Source: Buxus sempervirens (taxonomy: Eukaryota > Streptophyta > Magnoliopsida > Buxales > Buxaceae). From it: a stretch of 64,000 bases of DNA. The notes beneath the pieces are model-generated. The model was not told where the DNA came from. It saw only the letters and a list, made by a program, of their open reading frames with translations, and searched no databases. Within the stretch, counting starts at the first letter, position 1. Every line of letters begins with the position of its first letter. Position numbers and translations under genes: made by a program. The stretch is taken from assembly GCA_947561395.2 (NCBI GenBank), contig OX387192.1, positions 16,590,221 through 16,654,220 of the forward strand. The letters run 5' to 3'. Shown here one piece after another: positions 47,180 through 56,745 of this stretch.

Positions 47180-47439
47180 CATAATTATTACAAAACAATA
47201 AATGCCGCCGCTCGTTTGTCTTAAAAATCTGAAAATTAGGATATGGTCCCTGGGATATTTAGGTTTAATATTATTTTATTCAGATATTTTCAGATACTTT
47301 CAGATTGGTCCCTGGGATATTTTGAAAGTTTGGATATTTACGGATTTGATCCCTGAGATATTTTCTTGCGCAATTCGCCACGTGTGCGGCTTTTTGCCAC
47401 GTGCGCAGATTGCCGGTTTTGCTGCTCGGTAATTTCATC

Positions 47440-47960
47440 AGCTCATATTTTCTTCACCCGGGCTCCGATCTGGGCAAACTCAGTTGCGTTAGAATTGTAT
47501 CGGCGCCCTCTATCCAATGACCTAGGGGTAGGCCTCCGGATCGGATTTTAGCAGAAAGTCAACTTTTGGCTGTGCTCAAGTTTGACCGCCCGCAGAACCT
47601 TCATCCGGACCCCGATTCCTGCAAACTCAATTGCGTTGGAACCGTGTCGAGATTCTCTATCCAATGACCTAGGGGTAGGCCTCCGGATCGGATTTTAGCA
47701 GAAAGTCAACTTTTGGCTCTTCTCAAGTTTGACCGCCTGCAGAACCTTCATCCAGACCCCGATTCCTGCAAACTCAGTTGCTTTGGAACCGTGTCGAGAT
47801 TCTTTATCCAATGATATAAAGCAAGGTACTTGGCACGGAATTCGAGGAAAAGTCAACTCTCGGCTTTTCCTTAAGTTTGACCGCCCGCAGAACCTTCATC
47901 CGGACCCCGATTCCTGCAAACCCAGTTGCGTTGGACTCGTGTTGGGATTCTCTATTCATT
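47440..47960 (-). repeat. Four F1 core repeats, two in a 147-bp tandem duplication
   Basis: The core around CAACGCAACTGAGTTTG and TCGGGGTCCGGATGAAG recurs near 47447, 47590, 47750 and 47890. TATCCAATGACCTAGGGGTA occurs at 47511 and 47658, giving a near-identical 147-bp tandem unit. Confidence 0.85.
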
Positions 47961-48097
47961 GAGATAAAGCAAGGTGGCCAATTTCATTTGATGAAAAAAA
48001 GTCAACTTTTCACCCCTTAGGGTTGAATTTCTGTCCAGGGTTTGCATTTTTGGTTTTTTTTTCTGGGAGCGCAAAAATGAGGTGCTTACACAGAGCC

Positions 48098-48170
48098 AAA
48101 CCGCATACCATGTGCGGTTTAGCCATGACCGCACTGTATGTGCGGTCACGGAAAATCTGCCTATAAAAGG
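48098..48170 (+). promoter_or_regulatory. U3 hairpin array (second part) and TATA box of F1 plus copy
   Basis: Hairpins 48098-48105/48113-48120 (AAACCGCA) and 48126-48134/48140-48148 (TGACCGCAC), both perfect, lead into CTATAAAAGG at 48161. A downstream array with AACCGCA/TGCGGTT and CTGACCGCA/TGTGGTCAG stems lies at 49457-49570. Confidence 0.85.
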
Positions 48171-50542
48171 GGGCCCCCAACCCCCATTTCTAAGGTTGTT
48201 GTTCGCCCCCATCCGTCGCCTCCTTATCTTCCAAAACCAGTGAACTTCAAGCTATTTTCCCGTCCCTAAACCTAGTTAAATCCCCAATTTATCCTTGTGA
48301 TCCCCCTTTTTTCTACTCTCTTTCCTTCCTATCCCTTTCAAGGAGTCAAAATAAGGATCTTTTGGAGTTGAAGAAGACTCCCAAAGTTGCTGTCCACATT
48401 ACTTGAGAGGTCATCACAGTTCTAAAGACAAAGGTAATCTTGACGTAAAATTTGTATTAATCTTTTATTTGATATATGTCAAAGTCATTTTGATACAAGT
48501 TTTCTTACATATACTAATATTATTTGTCAATATTTGCTGCTCACTACTTTGATCTCACCACTTCTTCTTTGTGCATATTATTGAGATTCCTTTGGTAAGA
48601 ATGGAAATCTTCATACGAAGCTATGGGAGGAGGAGAGTAACTTTCACAACATGAGGTCTTTTGTTTAAATATAGTCTTCACCTTTTTATATGAATACATG
48701 TTAAGAGGGGTTTGTCCTCTTCGTAGCCTTATTTGTATCCCTAAATTTTCTTCTCCCTCTTTCCTTTCACTATATATGTGATTATGAATGGTGTGATTGT
48801 TAAGTTTCATGTGTAACCATGCATATTTAGGAGCACCTTTCCACACACACATTTAAGTTGTTTTCATCAACTTTTCTTCAATGTTTTTTTAACAAATATC
48901 ACATGCATACATAGGGAGTGTTCATAATTTGTCTTGGTTTATTTCACTCACTTGTAGGTGTTACAAAAGGCTTCATTTCTTTTGGTTTATAGGAGTTCAT
49001 CTTTATTATTTGGGGTTTTTTAGCTTGGTTTTAAGAATCTTTCTTTTTCTAGTCTCGCGGTTTGCATAGTGGTTCACATGCACATCTTTTCTTTCTTGAT
49101 TTCATCTAGCATGTATGCCTATTTGCAATGACCGAATGTATATATAAGGATGGTCATTCAGTTGGATTGAGAGTTAAGACCTTTTTGCCTTTTCTTAAAT
49201 CCCTTTAAGATAAAGGGGAAAGAGATCAAATTTGACTCTTAATAGAGGCCCCTAGAGTCTCTATTTCAAGACCCAAGAGATTGATCAAAAGCAAGAATCC
49301 TCTCTCGTTTGAAAGCTCCATGGAAGAAGCCTTTTTAGCAAAAAATCGAGTATTCGAATTACTGTTAGTGCATTTTGGAGCCTGCAGAAGATGGCGGACG
49401 TCCCATGGAAGCCGGCGAGCAAGTTCCATGCAGAGATTTCGGTCATTTTCAAAATTTGAGCCGAACCGCATACTCGGTGCGGTTTAGGCCTGACCGCATA
49501 ATATATGTGGTCAGACCTGAATTGCATTCATTCTGCGGTTCTGCCCGATCCACAGTGTATATGCAGTCAGGTTCTGTAAATAAGCCAAACAATCAAATTT
49601 CTTTGACTCGGATCCCTTTGACCCAACCCGATTTTGATGAATTTGAACCGCTTGGGTCTTTAGGTTATCCCAGATCCATTTTTCAGACTTGTACCCACCT
49701 GGGTCCAATCGGGCTTTGTGGGCCTTCCAACAGGGCCCCCACCCAGTCTGGCCCATACCCGGGTCTATTTGATAATGGACCCTAGGCCATTTGATTAATT
49801 TCCCTCGGGCCACTCCCAAGGCCATTGGGCCTTTAAAATCACGACCCATTTAATCTTGTAAATTTAATTAATCAATCCAAAACCTAATAACCCAAACAGG
49901 CCTTGGGCTCAACTATAGCCCAATTTGGCAACCAATGGGCCTTCCAACGGGGCTCATATCCGACCCACTTCACTAAAAGAGCTAAAAAGATAAAATCAAT
50001 TAAAATAAGGGGGACCTACATCTTCGGTTGTCCCCACCCAGACCAGACAAAAGTACCTACTGGATTAGGAACAGGGTGAGACTAAGTTTACTAAAACCAG
50101 GGAGACCCGAGGGACCCGTCAAATCGATGGGGCGGGCCGGAGTGTCTTCGGACTTCCCTGAACGTAACCGAGAACTTACCCAAATCTCTAAATGTAATGC
50201 CCCGAATTCGGGTCTTTTTTTCTCATTTTTTTTTGGCTCGGTTCAAGGCATTAACTTGTGGTACATTACAATTAGCCCAAAAGATAAAAAGATAAAGAAC
50301 TAAGATTTATTAGAGTGCTAGGAAGCTTAAATTATTCATTAGAAACTGAATCTTCCTATTATATCAATTAATCAAATGAAAGGCAACTAACAATTAACTA
50401 ACTCTTAATATCCTACCAAATCATCTATTAGGATTCCAATAAAACAAATACAACTATATAAAATTGTCCTACTCTTTTCATCTGGATTTTCTAGATTTCA
50501 ACCCATTACCAGTCTAACCCGTGACGTCCTCTCCAAGATGAC

Positions 50543-50586
50543 CTGAAAAATAGAATATAAAGTAGGGGTGAGATACGAAAATCTCA
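50543..50586 (-). promoter_or_regulatory. Stem-loop plus acceptor-like CAG in LTR E
   Basis: Minus strand TGAGAT-TTTCGT-ATCTCA (50569-50586) precedes a pyrimidine-rich tract and ATTTTTCAG. It is preceded by ATGTGTTACCTAC. Confidence 0.75.
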
Positions 50587-51345
50587 GTAGGTAACACATG
50601 CATAAGGAAAACAGTTTATATATCTAGAAAATAACAGTGGTTTCATTATCGGTAAAATAGACGAGTAATTACAATCAATAAGATAAATGAATAATCACGA
50701 TACAAACAAACATTGAATCAATGCCCGAATTAAAGGAAGTTAATCATGTGCATTTCATTTCAATTTAAAGGACCATGTATTGTAATCCACATTCCCATGG
50801 TTTCTAATTTATTTCAATTGGTGTCTTCCTATGAACAATTCTACATCTTATTCATGATCCGATAATATTCCACTTTAATAGTTCACACTTAATCATAGCA
50901 GTTCTGTTCAATTATGACATTTCCATATTTCCTTTTAACTAAACAATCTTGTCAGATCTGTCTAAGACAATCCATCAATCAGCGAATCAATCATTGTATC
51001 AGTAATAAAACCAACCTTCAGGTAGTAGCCTACCTCTACTGCAGGACGTAAACACATAGTATCCACACATGCTCCGCAGGAGAATGCACATCTCTAAGAC
51101 TACATGTACCCCCTGCAGGAAACAACATAACTCTACCGCAGGATGTGAACACTTAGCATCTACCTCTACCGTAGGAGATAGCTTCCTCACCTTCCAGTAG
51201 TAACTCACACACCCATCCTCCATGTGGGATGCAATCACGTATAATCACATCTTCCCCTCATGAGGTACCTCTCCTGTAGGATGCAATCCATCGAAAATAC
51301 ATCTGCCCCACAGGAGGTAATAAATCTCTCTCGTAGGAGGTGATG

Positions 51346-51601
51346 TCTCTGCCACCAAGTGGGTAATCTCTGCCACCAAGCAGGTTGGGTCTCCGCCAGC
51401 AAGCGAGTTATCTTTGCCACCAAGCAGGTTGGGTCTCCACCACCAAGCGGGTTAGGGTCTCCGCCACCAAGTGGGTTATATCTCCGCCACCAAGCGGGTA
51501 ATGTCTCCGCCACCAAGCGGGTAATAAACTCTGCCACCAAGCAGGTAATATACAATACATCTCAACCACCGAGCAGGTTATTAATAAAACTGGCCACCAA
51601 G
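51346..51601 (-). repeat. GCCACCAAGCGGGT tandem array in LTR E
   Basis: About eleven units of 21-30 bp share GCCACCAAGYRGGT. On the sense (minus) strand CCGCTTGGTGGCGG can fold. Tryptophan/glycine-rich frames over this block are translations of the repeat. Confidence 0.9.
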
Positions 51602-53749
51602 CCATTGTATCAGGAATCTGTATTTCATTGTTGTTTATATCATTGTTGATTCATGTTTCAATCATTAATCCAAAGTCTTGTTCCAAATTCAATTCATTAG
51701 TTTGTAATCACAATGGCCCGGTCTAGTTATGTGATAATTAAAGGTTATGTAGAGTTATAAGGTAATTTAGAGAATAAAGTTTAGGGGTAACAAGATACTT
51801 GCTATTTACGTAAGTTTAGGGATAATATGGTTCTTGCTATTTAATAAGAAGTTCAGGTAGAATTTAGGGGTGGGGACATAGTATAATAAGGTATGTGCTA
51901 TTTTAGTAGAGAAACTTAAAGTAGCCCAATTCAATTAACTAATGTGGCCTACAGGTATATAGGGTCCTTTCTCCAATGCTGATAAATTAGTTTCTGGTTT
52001 AAAGTCTTACCAGTAAGGCTTAATAGTCCTGATACTTAAAATTTATCAAAGTTAGTTCAACTAGGTTGGGTTTCTGATATAAGGTCTCTATTTGTAGAAA
52101 TCTGGTTGCTGATATATAAATTAATGTCTCTTAATTAATTAGTCTAATCTATAAAGGTTTATCTGCATTAAACTTAGAATTTCTTATTTAAGATCAAGTT
52201 TAGGCAACTAATTTCCCAAAATAATTCCCTATTTATTTTTCTGCCAAAACAGGGTATTTGATAATTTATTTTGGTCCTAAAACACCTTATGTAATGATTA
52301 AAATTTATTAAAAATGGTTTAGAATTGCAATAGGGATTAAAATACGAAAAATTGGATTTTTTGTTTAGAGCGCTCAAGACCGCTCAGGCGGTCTAGGGTT
52401 AGCGGTAGTTCAAAATCGATCGCCAACCTTCTGTCAGTTAGCGGTCTATGGTGTTCAAATTTATTGAACGAGCGTTGAGGAACGCTTAGGAGCGCTGAGA
52501 GGTCGGCGCTCAACCAAAAATAGCTACTCGACTGTGTAAAATCTGATTTTTCGTGTTCTAAGTGATTCTAACATACATATAAGGTGATTAACAAACTAAA
52601 GATATATAGATACATCATAAAAACATGCAAACGATTCGATCAATCTCAAGAACACAAAACGAACGTTAAAACTTGGTGCTACCTACCTGATTGTGCGAGT
52701 TCTTCTTCTTCCTCTGAACATAAAGCCTTCTTCTCTTCTCAAACACAGAATAAAACTTTTAAGGCGATGAAGAACCCAAGACAGATGTTCCTTCTTCTCC
52801 TTCTTCTCTTCTTCTTCTTCGGTCTTTCTCTCCCTTTCGTTTTTCTCCTTCAGCTGTCTAATACCCAAACCAAATACAATATGATGGAATATATGCTTAT
52901 CATTACTCTAGGGTATAAACCCTATTCTTTTATACTCCACGATCCTACACAACACACATGCATCACCCATTAGACAACCATCCAATTAGAACACATTTTT
53001 GGATTTACTTAATTCTTACCTCAATCTACCACGATCCAACGGTCAGATTTGCGTAAAACCCCGGATCTCCTCTATCAGTGCGATCATCTATAATTATAAT
53101 TAATATCCTTCAATAAAATTCCCGTCTCCTTAACTTAAGACTCCAAATCGACTATATTTATCATTATGCCCTTATTCCACTTATCAAGCTATAAATATCA
53201 TTATTAATTGGCAATCTAAACCCAACTTAAATCTATCATTATTTCTCAAGTCTAATAATAACTTAATTTATGTATTTAATTATTTACCAATTAATATGAA
53301 TTGGCCAAAATACCATTCCCTTGATAATTTACATCTATGCACTCGATTTCTTCCGAGATTTCTAAGTTTATTCTCTAATTTATTTTGAAAAATTTATTGA
53401 CATACCAAATATTCATATTTAGTTATTATTTATTTATTTGTTGAAAATTCTGGGTTTTACACTAAATAAGCTACAGACCAGCAAAGTTAGACCCTGTTAG
53501 GCATCATTGTGTCTGCCTGCACCACATCAGGTATTGGTGACTCCGAATGTCCCGAGGCACACATCGTACATGCGCCTCATCGTGCAAAAACCACGTGCGC
53601 ACAAAGTGAGTAGAACCCATCTTTTGAAATAAACTTAGTAGTCTTGTATTTAACCTTGAAGTCCTTGGGACTTGTTATATTTCTTATATATATATATACA
53701 CTTTTGATATGCACAAGCATGAACTGTTCTTCCACTATCACTTGTTAGG

Positions 53750-54113
53750 CAAGGTTTACAGTTTCGGTGCCGGTAGGCCATAAGCTAAAACGAAATTTCG
53801 ACGACACGCCGCGAAACGGTGGAAAAATAAAAAGGCGAAAAATAAGCAAAAATTGGGCAAATTTTGGTATTTTCAGATTTTGGGGAAATTTCGTCGACAC
53901 GCCACCTCGTTTCGCCAATAAAAAATAAATTTTTTTCTATTTCGACCATTTCGCTCGACACGCCGCCCCGTTTCGCTAACAAATCGTCTAAATTTCGCTA
54001 AAGTCACTAGCGATGCACCCCTGACGATTTCCCTAGTGAAACGCATCACTGGAGGGCAAAAAACTGAAATTTTAGTGGCACGCCGCAACGTGCCGCCAAA
54101 ACTGTAAACCTTG
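53750..54113. mobile_element. hAT MITE, TSD TTGTTAGG
   Basis: Terminal inverted repeats CAAGGTTTACAGTTTCGG and CAAGGTTTACAGTTTTGG, with the 8-bp duplication TTGTTAGG at 53742-53749 and 54114-54121. The interior repeats CGACACGCCGC and TTTCGC motifs. 364 bp, no coding capacity. Inserted in the tail of LTR D. Confidence 0.92.
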
Positions 54114-55485
54114 TTGTTAGGAAAAATTTTAAATTATCCGCATTTTTATTTGGTCGAAAGACCAACCCGTGATGACTGGGGACCAGTGAGTGCCTTGGAG
54201 AGGCAAACCTGGTTCTAGGTCGTTACAGGTTGGATGTAACCTTTGTGTCCAATTTGGGCTTAACTGAACCTAGAAGCCCTTTTGGAGTTTGGTTGTTTTG
54301 ATTGATTTTAGCCATTTGTTCTCTTTTGAGATTGTCTTAATCTTTTTGGTGGGTTTGCAGTGGTCTGTGGGCCTTTTGGTGGGCCTCCACAGTGGTTCCC
54401 TTTTGATTGATTTATCTTGCTTAAATTTGATGCCAAAAGTGATCTAGGGATTGGCATGGGGCCTTCCCTAGGCTTAGATTTAGAAATCTAAGTCTTGTGA
54501 GGTGAGGGGATAGAGCCCCCTAATCTTGCATTGCTTTTGGTGAGTTACTTCTCTTTTGAAAAGGAAAAGACTGTGGCTCAGTACGCCTTACCTTCGGTCC
54601 ACAGCCACACCACCTAATCCTACAAACATGCTTGCCTTTTTGGGCTTTCAATGTGGGCCTCTGAGAGTGTGGCCCTTTAGTTACATTTTTCTCTTATTTA
54701 TTTAGCCTTAATTAAATGAGTACGCATGGGTGGGCCCTGTTGGAAGGCCCATCGGAATCTCATTTCGGCCTTTGAGAGGCCCAATCCCAATTAGGGTTCT
54801 AGGAAGACCAAGAATCCTTCTGGAATGCCTTGGATTGATTTAAATGGATTTTAAGGCTTTATTGATAAAAAAAATCTCATTTTTGTATTTGTTTTTGGGT
54901 TGAATTGGGGACACAGACCGATCAACCCACATTTCTTTTTATGACCGAGATAAGATATCAATTAACACAGAATAAACTGTATAGTGTATATAGTTATGCA
55001 CGATCTCCTCAATTTTTTGAAGATCAGCCCTTGACAGATATGAATAGTGACAAGGCATCATAAATATTGATTTTATGATTTTCTCTAATTTTATATTTAT
55101 TTTATTGGATTTTCTAAAGATATTTATGGATTTAATGTTATTTTATTCAAGATATTTTGTTTTTGTACATTATTCATGTCCTTTTGCAACCTATTTTTCC
55201 ACTTGGCAATGTGCCTTGCATGTTTTGTCATTTGGCAAGGCTTTCTGCATTTAATTACAGTTTCACACTTTCAAGTGTTTTGACCATATTTCTCTCATCT
55301 GGACTCCGATTTGCGCAAACTCAGTTGCGTTGAAACCGTGTCGGGATTTCTTGTCCATTGGAATGGCATAGGATGGTCAGTTCAAGCTTGAATAAGGCAT
55401 CAATTTCTACTCCTCAGTTTTAGCCTGTCTTTTAGGGTTTCTTCTCTTAGCTTTTTAAAGGGGGTGCAAAAATTGGGTGCTTACA

Positions 55486-56745
55486 TTAAGCATTGCAGAC
55501 AATTACATCCCTCTCATTTATATCTCTAACTATTCTAATGGCTCAAGGGTGACACGTGCAGCATCCCACATTTGGTCTTTTTTCAAGTTTGTAATTGGTC
55601 ATTGCATTGTTACGGTCTGCTACATTGGTCAATGGTCATTGTTGTGGGTGCAGGACATTTGTTGTATTTTCTAGTTTGTAATTGTTTTATGTGAGGCCCA
55701 CTTGAAAAACACTAACGGTGGGATGCTACACGTCACGACATCCCATTCCCACAGCAGTGACGAATGCAATAAAACACTGTAACAGATTTCATTCTGACCG
55801 GGGTCAATTGGGACGTCAACTACTCAAGTTGACACAATAGTACAAGTACAGATTAGACCTGGGCTTTGGCTTTTTGTTAGCATGATCTAAGCTTGCACTC
55901 ACTGAGTAGACGGAAGAGCTGAATCTGAGCTTGGGGAACAATGATTGAGGAAAAGCTCATTTCCTTAATTAGTTGTGTTTTATGGAAAGTAAAGGAAAAT
56001 GAACTTTGCATATGTTTTGTTCATTAGAAAACGTAGGCCCATCGGAAAGTAATTTTTTAAAAGATCCTATTTTTCCACTAAAAGACCTATAATGTTTTCC
56101 TCTCAAAAGATGGGGAGATAAAGTAAAAAGAAAGTTATATACACTTTATCTTTCCTTTCCACTACTTTCCACCTAATCAAATATAGCCTTAACAAGCTTA
56201 AATTGTGCTTAGGTGGGCTCGAGGTTCAGTTCATTTATTTTATAATAAAATGCATTTATAGAAATAAAAACAAAATAATTTCTATAAGTTCTACAATAAA
56301 ATATTATTATTTATAGTGTTTTAATTTGGTCCTCGCATCTACATAATACCAAATCAATTTGCCACTGTGGACTTCAGCCCTCATAGTCCAATCAAAGTTT
56401 TCTCCTTTAGTTTTTTTCTCAATCCTTACATACTTGAGCTATACATATACTAGGGGAATATAGCGTGTAGCAAATATGAAAGAGAATTGAGGAAGTTCGG
56501 GTATTAAAATGTTAGGCGGTTAGTTATTGATACACATGACATTAAAAAATGGGTATAGGAGTTAATTTGATAAAAAAAAAATTGAGGGTTCTTTTGGTAT
56601 CAAATGTTAGCCAGAAAACAAGGTGTTCGATTTATATATACATACAACCTCCAGCCAAGTTGATCATGCATGGCGTGTGTCAAGGGGTATTTATAAAGGG
56701 AAAGTGTGGTGTAGCATTTATGTTGTTTTGAGCTTAAAGCAATTT
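55486..56745. other. Mostly unassigned DNA with a possible small foldback element
   Basis: No gene seen. 55549-55738 has inverted ends GTGACACGTGCAGCATCCCA and (inverted) GTGACGTGTAGCATCCCAC, with partial pairing continuing inward, which may be an unclassified MITE; no clear duplication is visible. About 56000-56200 has GGAAAGTAAAGGAAAA and an inverted TTTCCTTTCC-type partner, also MITE-like but without clear ends. Confidence 0.4.

Larger units (their letters stand above)
44378..48090 (-). mobile_element. Solo LTR, Tat-like F1, minus strand, TSD CAGAG
   Basis: Plus-strand ends TGTGCGCGCG and GGTGCTTACA, flanked by CAGAG at 44373-44377 and 48091-48095; 3713 bp. Sense order: four F1 core repeats with an internal 147-bp duplication (47440-47960), two hairpins (47119-47179), TATA box near 47091, donor-like CACCAG/GTATC near 46758, long leader, a CpG-dense second hairpin block (45640-45830), GGCCCA tracts, TGGCGACTC (44415-44423). 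Confidence 0.92.
50193..53461 (-). mobile_element. Solo LTR E, Tekay-like group F2, TSD CTAAA
   Basis: Plus-strand ends TGTAATGCCCCGAATTCGGG and CTGGGTTTTACA, flanked by CTAAA at 50188-50192 and 53462-53466; 3269 bp. Sense order: TATA box (52928-52935), donor-like CAG/GTAGGTAGCACC near 52687, GC-rich palindromes (52365-52510), GCCACCAAGCGGGT array (51346-51601), stem-loop and acceptor (50543-50586). Confidence 0.93.
43524..53603 (+). mobile_element. Tat-like LTR (F1), plus-strand copy, split twice
   Basis: Own DNA is 43524-44377, 48096-50192 and 53467-53603. It starts TGTCAGCACCTCATTTTTGC and ends GTGCGCACA, and the three pieces follow the order of the intact F1 LTR at 71-3462. Cuts are explained by CAGAG and CTAAA duplications. 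TATA box CTATAAAAGG at 48161, donor-like AAAG/GTAATC at 48434, hairpins at 44236-44354, 48098-48148 and 49457-49570, TGGTGACTCC at 53535. Flanking 5-mers GAATG and AAGTG agree at three positions only, so its own duplication has decayed or the end is slightly misplaced. Confidence 0.8.
40499..54227 (+). mobile_element. LTR D, Tekay-like, split by nested insertions, TSD GGTTG
   Basis: Starts TGTGAGACCCC at 40499 and ends CTAGGTCGTTACA at 54227, flanked by GGTTG at 40494-40498 and 54228-54232. Its own DNA is 40499-43523 plus 53604-54227. It holds a PIF/Harbinger-like MITE, donor-like AG/GTAAGCAACACC at 41773, GC-rich palindromes (42040-42120, such as GCGCTCGAGCGC), diverged GGATGCCT repeats (42960-43080) and the stem-loop with acceptor (43313-43356). 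Confidence 0.88.
40109..55485 (-). mobile_element. Tat-like LTR (F1), outermost copy of the second nest
   Basis: 40109-40498 and 54233-55485 join across the D insertion (GGTTG duplicated). The minus-strand start at 55485 is TGTAAGCACCCAATTTTTGC. Recognisable parts are one F1 core repeat (about 55295-55370), GGCCCA-rich tracts, GTAGACACC near 40265 and GGCGATTCC at 40147. At about 1.65 kb it is half the length of other F1 LTRs. The promoter and hairpin region is not recognisable, so it is a shortened old copy. Confidence 0.75.

Noticed and set aside
46697-47201. Overlapping frames of 105-133 codons
   Set aside because: They lie over the F1 TATA, leader and donor region; codon content follows CT-rich leader sequence, with no family resemblance.
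44378-50192. A second giant inverted repeat of F1 sequence
   Set aside because: CAGAG at both ends of 44378-48090 shows nested insertion of an opposite-strand copy.
51235-51649. Trp/Gly/Pro-rich repetitive proteins
   Set aside because: Translations of the GCCACCAAGCGGGT array in LTR E.
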